64,000 bases of DNA. Source: Schaedlerella arabinosiphila. GTDB lineage: Bacteria > Bacillota > Clostridia > Lachnospirales > Lachnospiraceae. Shown here piece after piece: positions 54,140 through 64,000 of the stretch. The DNA is taken from NCBI RefSeq assembly GCF_003885045.1, contig NZ_RHJS01000002.1:2852001-2916000 (forward strand). The letters run 5' to 3'. The notes under the pieces are model-generated. The model was given only the letters and a program-made list of their open reading frames with translations, had not been told where the DNA came from and ran no database searches. Both the position numbers and the translations under genes were made by a program. Positions within the stretch are counted from its first letter, which is position 1, and every line of letters starts with the position of its first letter.

Positions 54140-54652
54140 TTATCTTCCCCGGGTCTTTCTTTGCTTTCTTTTGTAAAAATACAGCACGATCCGTTCCAGA
54201 TAACGCTTCAGAACGATCTGGATCTCCTCCTTGGGATACATGGGCCTGACCAGAATATTGCGGATTCCGGTCCGTTTTGCCCCCCACACGTCGGTAAACA
54301 GCTGATCCCCCACAAAGACCGTATTGCTCCGGTCCGTTTCCATCAGCTCCATGGCGCGGATGTAACTCGTCCGGGCCGGCTTATGGGCGTTGAAAATGTA
54401 ATTCGTCCCGATCTCTTCGTTGAACATCCTGACCCTGGGCTCCTGGTTGTTGGAGATCAGGCAGGATGCGAAGCCGATCGTTGTCAGCCTGGCAAACAGC
54501 TCCTTCGCCCGTGTATCCGCGGGCGCGCCGTGGGGAACCAGGGTATTGTCGATATCAAAGATCACCCCCCGGTATCCCTCTTCATATAATTTTTCAAAAG
54601 GAATGATATAAGTGGAAGCCACATATTCATCCGGAAAGAACATATCAAACAT
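54140..54652 (-). CDS. YqeG-type HAD phosphatase
   Basis: 170 residues from the ATG at 54652, with AAAGGAGA before it. The HAD motif I is VIFDIDNTLVPHGAP, motif II SCLISNNQEPRV, and the late motif is FVGDQLFTDVWGAKRTGI. Length and sequence fit the YqeG family (HAD-IIIA); related proteins include phosphatidylglycerophosphate phosphatases, and the true substrate here is unknown. It lies downstream of the chorismate mutase/shikimate kinase gene and upstream of efp, probably in one transcript. Confidence 0.92.
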   Translation of the reverse strand: MFDMFFPDEYVASTYIIPFEKLYEEGYRGVIFDIDNTLVPHGAPADTRAKELFARLTTIGFASCLISNNQEPRVRMFNEEIGTNYIFNAHKPARTSYIRAMELMETDRSNTVFVGDQLFTDVWGAKRTGIRNILVRPMYPKEEIQIVLKRYLERIVLYFYKRKQRKTRGR

Positions 54653-54765
54653 GTCCCTGTCTCCTTTCCTGCACAGCTCACGCCCGGCGGCTGAAATCTC
54701 TTTCTCCGGCAGCGGCAAAAATCAGCCCGGCGGACAAACGTTCTCCCCTGGCCGCATCCCGGCCT

Positions 54766-55533
54766 CTACAGCTTCGCGATCAGTTCCTCGCAGATCTGGA
54801 GCACGGTCTTGCCGTCCGTGTAGATCACGATATCCGCCGCCTTTTCGTATTTTTCCCGGCGCTTTTCCATCAGCTCCGTAATAAATTCTATATTGTTATT
54901 TCCATTCAGGATCGGCCGGTCGGTGCTGTCCTTCACACGCTCATAGATGGTCTGCGGACTCGCGGTCAGAAGCACCACGCGCCCGTTCTTCTTCATCTCC
55001 GCCACGTTCTCCTCCCGGAGCGCGGCGCCGCCTCCGCAGGAGATCACCGCCTGCTTCCGAAGCTGCATCTCTTTGAGAAGATTGGTTTCCCTGTTGCGGA
55101 AATACTCTTCTCCGTAGGTCGCAAAGATATCCGGGATGCTCATGCCTTCCCGCTCTGCGATCACCTGATCCATCTCCACCACATCCATGGCGAACACGGT
55201 GCTCAGATATTCGGAAACCGTAGATTTTCCCGCCCCCATAAAGCCGATCAGAACGATATTATAGTCAAACAGATGCCTTGCCTGAATCCGTTTGCTGTTC
55301 CTGACAATCTCTGAAAAGACATTCTCGATCTCCTGCTCATACCGATAGCCTTTGAGCTTATCCTGCCTTCTCCTCTCCTGCTTCTCTTCCTGGACAGGCT
55401 GCAGGAGCGGCATGCCGTACTCCTGCTTATAGGCCATGATCTTTTCTATGATAGAATTGCGCTCCTCCAGAATATCAATGATCCGGTCATCGCACATAGC
55501 AAGCTGTTCCCGGTACATCTCCAAATCATTCAT
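54766..55533 (-). CDS. Chorismate mutase (AroQ) - shikimate kinase (AroK) fusion
   Basis: 255 residues. The first ~85 residues are an all-helical AroQ-type domain (LEMYREQLAMCDDRIIDILE, with ERNSIIEKIMAYKQEYGMP). Residues 90-255 are a shikimate kinase: Walker A in VLIGFMGAGKSTVSEYLS, the shikimate-binding Asp in VEMDQVIAEREGMSIPDIFA, GEEYFRNRET, and CGGGAALREENV. The two steps are not consecutive in the aromatic pathway, so the fusion may serve control rather than channelling. Similar fusions are known in Clostridia. It follows the amidase gene by seven bases, in an operon with it and the YqeG-like gene. Confidence 0.92.
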   Translation of the reverse strand: MNDLEMYREQLAMCDDRIIDILEERNSIIEKIMAYKQEYGMPLLQPVQEEKQERRRQDKLKGYRYEQEIENVFSEIVRNSKRIQARHLFDYNIVLIGFMGAGKSTVSEYLSTVFAMDVVEMDQVIAEREGMSIPDIFATYGEEYFRNRETNLLKEMQLRKQAVISCGGGAALREENVAEMKKNGRVVLLTASPQTIYERVKDSTDRPILNGNNNIEFITELMEKRREKYEKAADIVIYTDGKTVLQICEELIAKL

Positions 55534-55540
55534 GCTGCTT

Positions 55541-56371
55541 CTACTCTCCCTTGTCTGCTTTGTTTTTCAATGCCGCATCCACATCCGCCTTAAAAAGCTT
55601 CCATGCGTCTTCATTTTCCACGAAATATTTCGGACAGTTCTTTTCCGTCACGTCATAATGCCGGATGACCGCATCCGCATCCAGATTATATTTTGCACAC
55701 AGAAACGCCGTCAGCCGAACCATGGAAATATACGTCTCCTGGTTGAACTTCCCGGTGCTGTCTGGATGGCAGCATTCAATGGAAACCGTATCGTGGTTCC
55801 GCTCATTGGATGCGTATGCCACCTCCTGCGTGGGAATGCACTGTACAATCTCACCGTCTAATCCTACGATAAAATGGCTGCTCACAGACGCTCCGTGCCC
55901 GTCCTGCAGGCTGTTGAAGTAATCCCGGTTCTGCTGCGCCGTACTCCCCGGATTGGCCGTATAATGGATCACCACCCCGGAAACCGAATCCACTTCTATC
56001 CCCGGCCTGGAATAATCATTCACGTCCAGAAGCTGGACACTGATCTCCGGCTCTGACGCATCCAGCTCCAGGCCGCTGGTCTCCACCTCCTCGGCAGAAC
56101 AGCGGGTGAGCAAAAACATCACCAGCATCGTCAGCAGCACTCCGACGGCCATTCCGGTCAGAAAGCTTTTCGGCTCCAGCTTTACGCTGATCTCCAGCCT
56201 GCGTGCCGTCTTCTTCCTCCGCTTTGTTTTCTTCCGTTTTCCGCTGCGCCTCACCGTCTTTTGCGCGCTCTTCGGCAGCGCACTGCCTGATCCTGTCTGT
56301 TTCAGGTCCGTACTTCTCAGGTCTATGCTTTTCTGCTCAATTCCTTTCTGTTCCGTACTCTCCTGTTCCAT
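55541..56371 (-). CDS. N-acetylmuramoyl-L-alanine amidase (Amidase_2), membrane-anchored
   Basis: 276 residues. The N-terminus is charged and repetitive (ESTEQKGIEQKSIDLRSTDL, then KKTKRRKKTARR), followed by one membrane helix near residue 75 (SFLTGMAVGVLLTMLVMFLL). The catalytic domain lies outside: zinc ligands are in VVIHYTANPGSTAQQ, AVIRHYDVTEKNCPKYF (His and Cys), and EVAYASNERNHDTVSIECCH. It cleaves the amide between MurNAc and L-Ala of peptidoglycan. The lack of SPOR or CHAP repeats suggests a small housekeeping or spore-related hydrolase. GGAGCAG precedes the start. Confidence 0.9.
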   Translation of the reverse strand: MEQESTEQKGIEQKSIDLRSTDLKQTGSGSALPKSAQKTVRRSGKRKKTKRRKKTARRLEISVKLEPKSFLTGMAVGVLLTMLVMFLLTRCSAEEVETSGLELDASEPEISVQLLDVNDYSRPGIEVDSVSGVVIHYTANPGSTAQQNRDYFNSLQDGHGASVSSHFIVGLDGEIVQCIPTQEVAYASNERNHDTVSIECCHPDSTGKFNQETYISMVRLTAFLCAKYNLDADAVIRHYDVTEKNCPKYFVENEDAWKLFKADVDAALKNKADKGE

Positions 56372-56506
56372 GTTTTCTGCTCCGTGTATTTTTCACCTGC
56401 AGGGCTGCAATCCGGCCGGATGTCTGCATGCGGTTCGCTGCAGAGCAAACGGGCGGACGGTTTTAAAATCCCCCGGCCGTACAGGCTGCATCTTTTCGAT
56501 GGTTTT

Positions 56507-58018
<1,512 letters not shown>

Positions 58019-58152
58019 CTATGAAACTTTTCCTATGTAGGATTCTCCTGCCGAAAACTCCCGGCAATGAAAGCGGATTTTCGGCACTCGAATCATAGGT
58101 ATTTTATCTGATATGGTACAAAAATTCCGGTGGCTTGTCAAGTGCTTTTAGA

Positions 58153-58188
58153 AAGAAAAAAAGAGTTCCGCAGCAGACTGCGAAACTC
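58153..58188 (-). terminator. Intrinsic terminator of groESL
   Basis: Minus strand stem GAGTTTCGCAG/CTGCGGAACTC with one wobble pair and a 4-base loop, then TTTTTTTCTTTC. It starts 46 bases after the groEL stop. Confidence 0.88.
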
Positions 58189-58234
58189 CTTTGATTTCTG
58201 TTCCAAACAGATACTTCTATTTTCTTAAGGCAGA

Positions 58235-59863
<1,629 letters not shown>

Positions 59864-59886
59864 TTATTCACCTCATCTATTATTTT

Positions 59887-60174
59887 TTACGCTTCCACGA
59901 TTGCCAGAATGTCATTCTGCTTCACGATAATGAACTTCTCGTCATCCAGCTCTACGTCTGTTCCCGCATACTTGGAGTAGATTACCCTGTCTCCTGCCTT
60001 AACCTGCATCGTCACTTCTTTTCCATCTATGATTCCGCCTGGTCCGACTGCAATGACTTCTGCTTCCTGGGGCTTCTCCTTTGCCTGTCCCGGAAGAACG
60101 ATACCGGACTTTGTTGTCTCTTCTGCTTCTAACTGTTTTAATACAATTTTGTCACCTAATGGCACTAACTTCAT
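59887..60174 (-). CDS. groS: Co-chaperonin GroES
   Basis: 95 residues from the ATG at 60174, behind AAGGAGGA. It starts MKLVPLGDKIVLKQLEAEET, has the mobile loop TTKSGIVLPGQAKEKPQEAE, and ends VKQNDILAIVEA. It caps the GroEL ring. It is the first gene of the CIRCE-controlled operon. Confidence 0.98.
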   Translation of the reverse strand: MKLVPLGDKIVLKQLEAEETTKSGIVLPGQAKEKPQEAEVIAVGPGGIIDGKEVTMQVKAGDRVIYSKYAGTDVELDDEKFIIVKQNDILAIVEA

Positions 60175-60203
60175 TGTAATTCCTCCTTCAAACATTTTCT
60201 TTG

Positions 60204-60230
60204 TTAGCACTCATTACTTTCGAGTGCTAA
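60204..60230 (-). promoter_or_regulatory. CIRCE operator (HrcA site)
   Basis: Perfect TTAGCACTC-N9-GAGTGCTAA, 27 bases, between the promoter and groES. Confidence 0.98.
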
Positions 60231-60241
60231 CCCATGAATAT

Positions 60242-60270
60242 AAAATAGCACTACGCCGACGATTTGTCAA
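60242..60270 (-). promoter_or_regulatory. groESL promoter
   Basis: Minus strand TTGACA (60270-60265), 17-base spacer, TATTTT (60247-60242), immediately upstream of CIRCE. Confidence 0.88.
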
Positions 60271-60292
60271 CAATGTTTCCAAATTTTTATAA

Positions 60293-60610
60293 TTAGTTTA
60301 TAAACCTTTTTTCCGAAACACTGTAAAATCCGTTTTCAATCCGGAACGTGATCATGTTTCCGGATTCTGAACGATAGCGCTCCTTCACCACCCCGGTGCA
60401 GTACAGAAGCTCCTTTTTGGTGGAAATATAGCACTGGTACTTGGCATCCAGGGAAATGGCCGTCAGGTCCTCCTCCGTTAACTCTAAGTATATGTAATCT
60501 TCCTCCATGTCATACCTGTAAACCTTACACTTGTGCGTCGTATCATCCAGTACCACGTCTGCGGATATGGTCTTTGCCATCCGCAAATCTACTGAATTGC
60601 CCTCGAACAT
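60293..60610 (-). CDS. Conserved hypothetical protein, possibly PilZ-like, 105 aa
   Basis: 105 residues: AKTISADVVLDDTTHKCKVY, then YIYLELTEEDLTAISLDAKY and CTGVVKERYRSESGNMITFR. The alternating hydrophobic pattern predicts a small beta-barrel, like a PilZ or OB fold, but the RxxxR and (D/N)xSxxG marks of c-di-GMP-binding PilZ domains are not seen. It is soluble. It lies 108 bases downstream of codY in the same direction and just upstream of the groESL promoter. Function unknown. Confidence 0.7.
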   Translation of the reverse strand: MFEGNSVDLRMAKTISADVVLDDTTHKCKVYRYDMEEDYIYLELTEEDLTAISLDAKYQCYISTKKELLYCTGVVKERYRSESGNMITFRIENGFYSVSEKRFIN

Positions 60611-60718
60611 TTTTCTTCCTCCTTTCTGATATGCCTGCCCGTGAAAAAAAAGGATATCAGTATTCTGACATCCCCTCTTCCTCTCAGGAACTGTCTTAAC
60701 ATAACCTGCGGCAGCTCC

Positions 60719-61498
60719 TTACATCCGCTCCTTCTTGATCTTTTCCAGTTCCGTAAATACATATTCGTTGAGAACCTTGATGTATGTACCCTTCATCCCC
60801 GAAGAGCGGGATTCGATCACCCCCGCGCTTTCGAACTTCCGCAGGGCGTTGACTATGACGGAACGGGTGATGCCCACCCTGTCCGCGATCTTGCTGGCCA
60901 CCAGGATTCCTTCAGTATCCCCCAGCTCGTCAAAAATGTGGAGGATCGCCTCCAGTTCCGAGAAGGACAGTGTGCCGATGGCGGACTGGACAATGTGCTC
61001 CTTCCTGGATTCCTCCGCGCTTTCCTCGTTCACGGAACGGAGCATCTCAAGCCCCACCACGGCCGTTCCATATTCGCTCAAAATAATATCGTCAATCTCA
61101 TAGAGGGCGTCCTGCTTATATACAAACAGCGTGCCCAGACGCTCCCCAGCGATATCGATGGGGGTAATGATGGCCTGGTAGCCCTTGACGGTCTCCGGGG
61201 AAAAGCCGAGCGTCTCCAGGTTGACATTCTCCTTTGTGGAGAGGATGCTTAAGAGACGCTCGTTGAGCATCTCGTCAATATGCGCCCCCACGGACTCTGC
61301 GATCAGCTCCTCAATGCCCTTGATCCTGGTGGATCTGCTGACTCCGAGAATCTTGCCCTTTTTGCTGACCACCAGGACATTGGAATCCAGGATCTCCGTC
61401 ATCACAGCGCAGATATCGTTAAACACGACCTTGCTGGAATTGTTATTATGAAGCAGTTTGTTGATTTTTCTTGTTTTATCCAATAATTGTACACTCAT
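60719..61498 (-). CDS. codY: GTP-sensing transcriptional regulator CodY
   Basis: 259 residues from the ATG at 61498, behind GGTGGAGGA; the in-frame extension to 61618 is non-coding. The N-terminal GAF domain (LLDKTRKINKLLHNNNSSKV to about 155) binds branched-chain amino acids. The C-terminal winged HTH has SKIADRVGITRSVIVNALRK and FESAGVIESRSSGMKGTYIK, the strongest CodY mark. It senses GTP and amino acid supply and represses many stationary-phase genes in Firmicutes. topA lies upstream, the usual Lachnospiraceae order. Confidence 0.96.
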   Translation of the reverse strand: MSVQLLDKTRKINKLLHNNNSSKVVFNDICAVMTEILDSNVLVVSKKGKILGVSRSTRIKGIEELIAESVGAHIDEMLNERLLSILSTKENVNLETLGFSPETVKGYQAIITPIDIAGERLGTLFVYKQDALYEIDDIILSEYGTAVVGLEMLRSVNEESAEESRKEHIVQSAIGTLSFSELEAILHIFDELGDTEGILVASKIADRVGITRSVIVNALRKFESAGVIESRSSGMKGTYIKVLNEYVFTELEKIKKERM

Positions 61499-61657
61499 CA
61501 GCTTCCTCCACCTTTTGTCAAAGACCGTATTCTGCCGTCCGCAAAAAAACGTGATACGCTGCGGTCCGAACAGCAGCTTATAACGAAAATCTCTTTTGCG
61601 GCGGATAATTGTATACACAACTCACTACATTTACCAGATAAAACCATGTTATCATAC

Positions 61658-61671
61658 AATTTTCGAAATAT
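61658..61671. promoter_or_regulatory. Possible CodY-box-like site upstream of codY
   Basis: AATTTTCGAAATAT resembles the consensus AATTTTCWGAAAATT but lacks one central base and has mismatches. Autoregulation is possible; support is weak. Confidence 0.25.
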
Positions 61672-61719
61672 CAATTAAAATGTTAATATATTTCACAGAA
61701 AATCTCAAATATTGTTACT

Positions 61720-61762
61720 GTTCGCACGATGCCGTGCAGCAAGTACACGACACCGTGTGAAC
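61720..61762. repeat. Dispersed palindromic repeat (intact copy), downstream of topA
   Basis: Arms of 18 bases, GTTCGCACGATGCCGTGC and ACACGACACCGTGTGAAC, pair with a few wobbles around AGCAAGT. It is nearly identical to the copy at 44481-44515. It may serve as a terminator for topA. Confidence 0.8.
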
Positions 61763-61789
61763 AACATTCCTGATTTTTCCAAAAGCAAC

Positions 61790-63865
61790 CTAATCTTCCT
61801 GCTTTTTATTTCTCACATAGCCGCACTTCTCGTCCGCGCAGACCAGCTTGTTTCCTTTTTCTACCATATATCCGCCGCAGTCCGGACATTTTTCTGCAGA
61901 GGGCTTCTGCCAGGACATAAAGTCGCATTCCGGATTGTCCTCGCAGCCGTAATATTTTCTGCCTTTTTTCGTCTTGCGGATGACGATCTCTTTTCCGCAG
62001 ACCGGACAGGGCACCCCAATCTTCTCCAGATAGGGCTTGGTATTGCGGCATTCCGGGAAGCCCGGGCAGGCAAGGAACCTGCCGTGGGGGCCGTATTTGA
62101 TCACCATGTTGCGGCCGCATTCCTCACAGACTACATCTGTCACTTCGTCCTCAATGGTCACGCTCTCCTGTTCCTTCTCCGCAACCTGGACGGCTTCATC
62201 CAGATCCGGATAAAAGTTGCGGATGACTTCCTTCCAGGGCACCCGGCCTTCTTCCACCATATCCAGAAGTCCTTCCATGTTGGCTGTAAAATGAATATCC
62301 ACAATGCTCGGGAAGGACTGCTTCATAATATTGTTGACCACCTCCCCGATCTCGGTCAGGTAGAGGTTCTTTCCTTCTTTGGTGATGTACCGCCTTCCCA
62401 GGATCGTGCTGATGGTGGGTGCATAGGTACTTGGCCGGCCGATCCCCTGCTCCTCCAGCGCCTTCACCAGCGTGGCCTCCGTATAGTGGGCCGGCGGCTG
62501 TGTGAAATGCTGCTTGGTCTCAAAATCCTGCCTGGTCAGCACGGAATCCTTCTGAAGGCTGCCTACCAGCACGTTGCTTTCTTCCTTCTCCTCGTCCGCT
62601 TCCATATATACGGAGCGGAAGCCTTCGAAGGCCACCCTGGACGCGGAGATCGTAAAAACATATTGTCCCGCCCCGATCCGAACCGAGGTAGTCTCGAACC
62701 TTGCCGGCTGCATCCGGCTTGCCGTAAAACGCTTCCAGATGAGCTGATACAGGCGGAACTGGTCTCTGGAAAGAGAATCCTTCAAGGCTGCCGGCGTCCG
62801 GGTGATATCGGAGGGACGGATGGCCTCATGCGCATCCTGGATCTTCTTCTCCGTCTGCTTGGCCGCAGTGCCGGATGCGGCATATTCTTCCCCGTAAGTC
62901 CCGGCGATGTACTCCCTTGCAGCCGCGTCCGCCTCCTCGGAAATCCGGGTGGAATCGGTACGCAGGTAGGTGATAACGCCGACGGTGCCGTTTCCTTTGA
63001 TATCGACGCCTTCATAAAGCTGCTGGGCGATCCGCATGGTCTTCTGGGTACCGAAATTCAGCGCCTTCGCCGCTTCCTGCTGGAGGGTGCTGGTGGTGAA
63101 GGGCAGAGGGCTCTTCCGAATCCGCTCCCCTTTTTTGATATCCATGATATGGTACTGCTCCTGATCTACTTCCCTTAAGATCTGATCCAGCTCTTCTTTG
63201 GAATGGATCTCCATTTTCTGCTTCTGGGTCCCGTAAAACTTTGCCGTCAGCGGACGCTTTTCTCCCTTTACATGGAGGATGGCGTCTAAAGACCAGTATT
63301 CCTTTGGGATAAACGCGTCAATCTCTGCCTCCCGGTCCGCGATGATCCTCAGGGCCACGGACTGCACCCTTCCGGCGCTTAAGCCCCGCTTTACCTTTGC
63401 CCAGAGAAGGGGGCTGATCCGGTAGCCCACCATCCGGTCCAGAACCCGGCGCGCCTGCTGGGCGTCCACCAGATCCATGTTGATGTCCCTGGGCGCCTTG
63501 AGCGCAGACTTCACGGCATTTTTCGTAATCTCGTTAAATGTGATCCGACGCATCTTTTTCTCATCCAGCTTCAAGGCTGCGGACAGATGCCAGGAAATCG
63601 CTTCCCCCTCCCGGTCCGGGTCAGTTGCCAGATAGACCTTATCCGCCTTCTTGACTTCCTTGCGCAGGCCGGCAAGGATGTCCCCCTTTCCGCGGATGGT
63701 GATGTACTTCGGATCGTAGTCATGCTCCACGTCGATTCCCATCTGGCTCTTCGGAAGGTCACGGACATGTCCGTTGGAGGCCGCGACCGTATAATGATTG
63801 CCTAAAAATTTTTTGATTGTCTTCACCTTGGCAGGCGACTCCACAATCACAAGATAATGTGCCAT
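61790..63865 (-). CDS. topA: DNA topoisomerase I
   Basis: 691 residues from the ATG at 63865, behind GAGGTAAGG. The Toprim domain begins AHYLVIVESPAKVKTIKKFL and has ATDPDREGEAISWHL with the metal-binding DxD. The active-site Tyr is in TVGVITYLRTDSTRISEEAD. The C-terminus has three zinc-finger units: CEECGRNMVIKYGPHGRFLA, CPVCGKEIVIRKTKKGRKYY and CPDCGGYMVEKGNKLV. It relaxes negative supercoils behind RNA polymerase. Length and order are normal. The 135 bases upstream to the window end show no clear gene. Confidence 0.97.
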   Translation of the reverse strand: MAHYLVIVESPAKVKTIKKFLGNHYTVAASNGHVRDLPKSQMGIDVEHDYDPKYITIRGKGDILAGLRKEVKKADKVYLATDPDREGEAISWHLSAALKLDEKKMRRITFNEITKNAVKSALKAPRDINMDLVDAQQARRVLDRMVGYRISPLLWAKVKRGLSAGRVQSVALRIIADREAEIDAFIPKEYWSLDAILHVKGEKRPLTAKFYGTQKQKMEIHSKEELDQILREVDQEQYHIMDIKKGERIRKSPLPFTTSTLQQEAAKALNFGTQKTMRIAQQLYEGVDIKGNGTVGVITYLRTDSTRISEEADAAAREYIAGTYGEEYAASGTAAKQTEKKIQDAHEAIRPSDITRTPAALKDSLSRDQFRLYQLIWKRFTASRMQPARFETTSVRIGAGQYVFTISASRVAFEGFRSVYMEADEEKEESNVLVGSLQKDSVLTRQDFETKQHFTQPPAHYTEATLVKALEEQGIGRPSTYAPTISTILGRRYITKEGKNLYLTEIGEVVNNIMKQSFPSIVDIHFTANMEGLLDMVEEGRVPWKEVIRNFYPDLDEAVQVAEKEQESVTIEDEVTDVVCEECGRNMVIKYGPHGRFLACPGFPECRNTKPYLEKIGVPCPVCGKEIVIRKTKKGRKYYGCEDNPECDFMSWQKPSAEKCPDCGGYMVEKGNKLVCADEKCGYVRNKKQED

Positions 63866-64000
63866 GTAATCCTTACCTCTTTCCGATCCCCATCCGTGGC
63901 TGACGCCGCAGACGAGGGCTAGTAGTGTACCAGTACAGCAGATAATCAATAACCAGCCATATCACTTGTCTGAGGTTCCAGCCGCTTATTATTCGTTGTA

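Noticed and set aside
61712..63178. 488-codon plus-strand frame opposite topA
   Set aside because: Antisense shadow of a high-GC gene; topA is unmistakable on the other strand.

Overview
The window reads as chromosomal DNA of a Gram-positive, low-to-mid GC Clostridia, most likely a gut Lachnospiraceae. The reasons are the YesM/YesN-type two-component pair beside a sugar ABC transporter, the topA-codY and CIRCE-groES-groEL arrangement, a bifunctional chorismate mutase/shikimate kinase, LoaP/NusG-like proteins heading a polysaccharide cluster, and DUF5688- and DUF4474-type proteins. I cannot name the genus from sequence alone.

Layout. (1) 1-5.0 kb: a carbohydrate ABC transporter (permease fragment and lipoprotein binding protein, minus strand) divergent from an AraC-type response regulator and a YesM-like sensor kinase. 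(2) 5.3-33.3 kb: a large AT-rich polysaccharide (capsule/exopolysaccharide) cluster, all on the minus strand and read right to left. It opens with two tandem NusG/LoaP-like antiterminators and an intrinsic terminator. It continues with an initiating sugar-phosphate transferase, an epimerase-glycosyltransferase fusion, a complete Wbp-type set for a 2,3-diacetamido-2,3-dideoxy-hexuronic acid (dehydrogenase, oxidoreductase, aminotransferase, acetyltransferase, 2-epimerase), a WbpG-like amidotransferase, Wzx and Wzy, several glycosyltransferases, a CDP-alcohol-type phosphotransferase, a cytidylyltransferase/PLP-enzyme fusion, an asparagine-synthetase-like protein and an MBOAT/AlgX-like O-acetylation pair. 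Several genes are broken, two of them at homopolymers (7 G in the MBOAT gene, 8 T in a small unknown gene), and decayed remnants lie between modules. (3) 33.7-41.0 kb: a DUF4143-type ATPase, then an IS4-family insertion sequence (TATAA target duplication) whose transposase is split, inside its YREK motif, by a second element carrying three overlapping tyrosine-recombinase genes. This resembles a recombinase-in-trio (RIT) element with 37-bp terminal inverted repeats and a GATATC core. (4) 41.0-64.0 kb: core and housekeeping genes (metallophosphoesterase, MNT/HEPN remnant, ribokinase, CPBP protease, alanyl-tRNA editing protein, argS, tRNA-Arg, nfo, efp, YqeG, aroQ-aroK fusion, amidase, guaB, groESL, codY, topA), interrupted by a second, apparently intact IS4-family element with a perfect 10-bp target duplication placed in a dispersed palindromic repeat.

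How the parts work together. The Wbp-type enzymes would make UDP-ManNAc(3NAc)A or a close epimer, which WbpG might convert to an acetamidino form. The PGT, glycosyltransferases, Wzx and Wzy would assemble and export a repeat unit. The cytidylyltransferase/PLP fusion and the TagB/F-like transferase could add a phospho-amino-alcohol, and the MBOAT/AlgX-like pair could O-acetylate the polymer when in frame. The LoaP-like proteins probably let RNA polymerase pass terminators in this ~27-kb transcript. No Wzz/Wzd/Wze-type chain-length proteins are seen in the window. The most notable items are the three-recombinase element nested in an IS and the polysaccharide chemistry with its possible phase switch.
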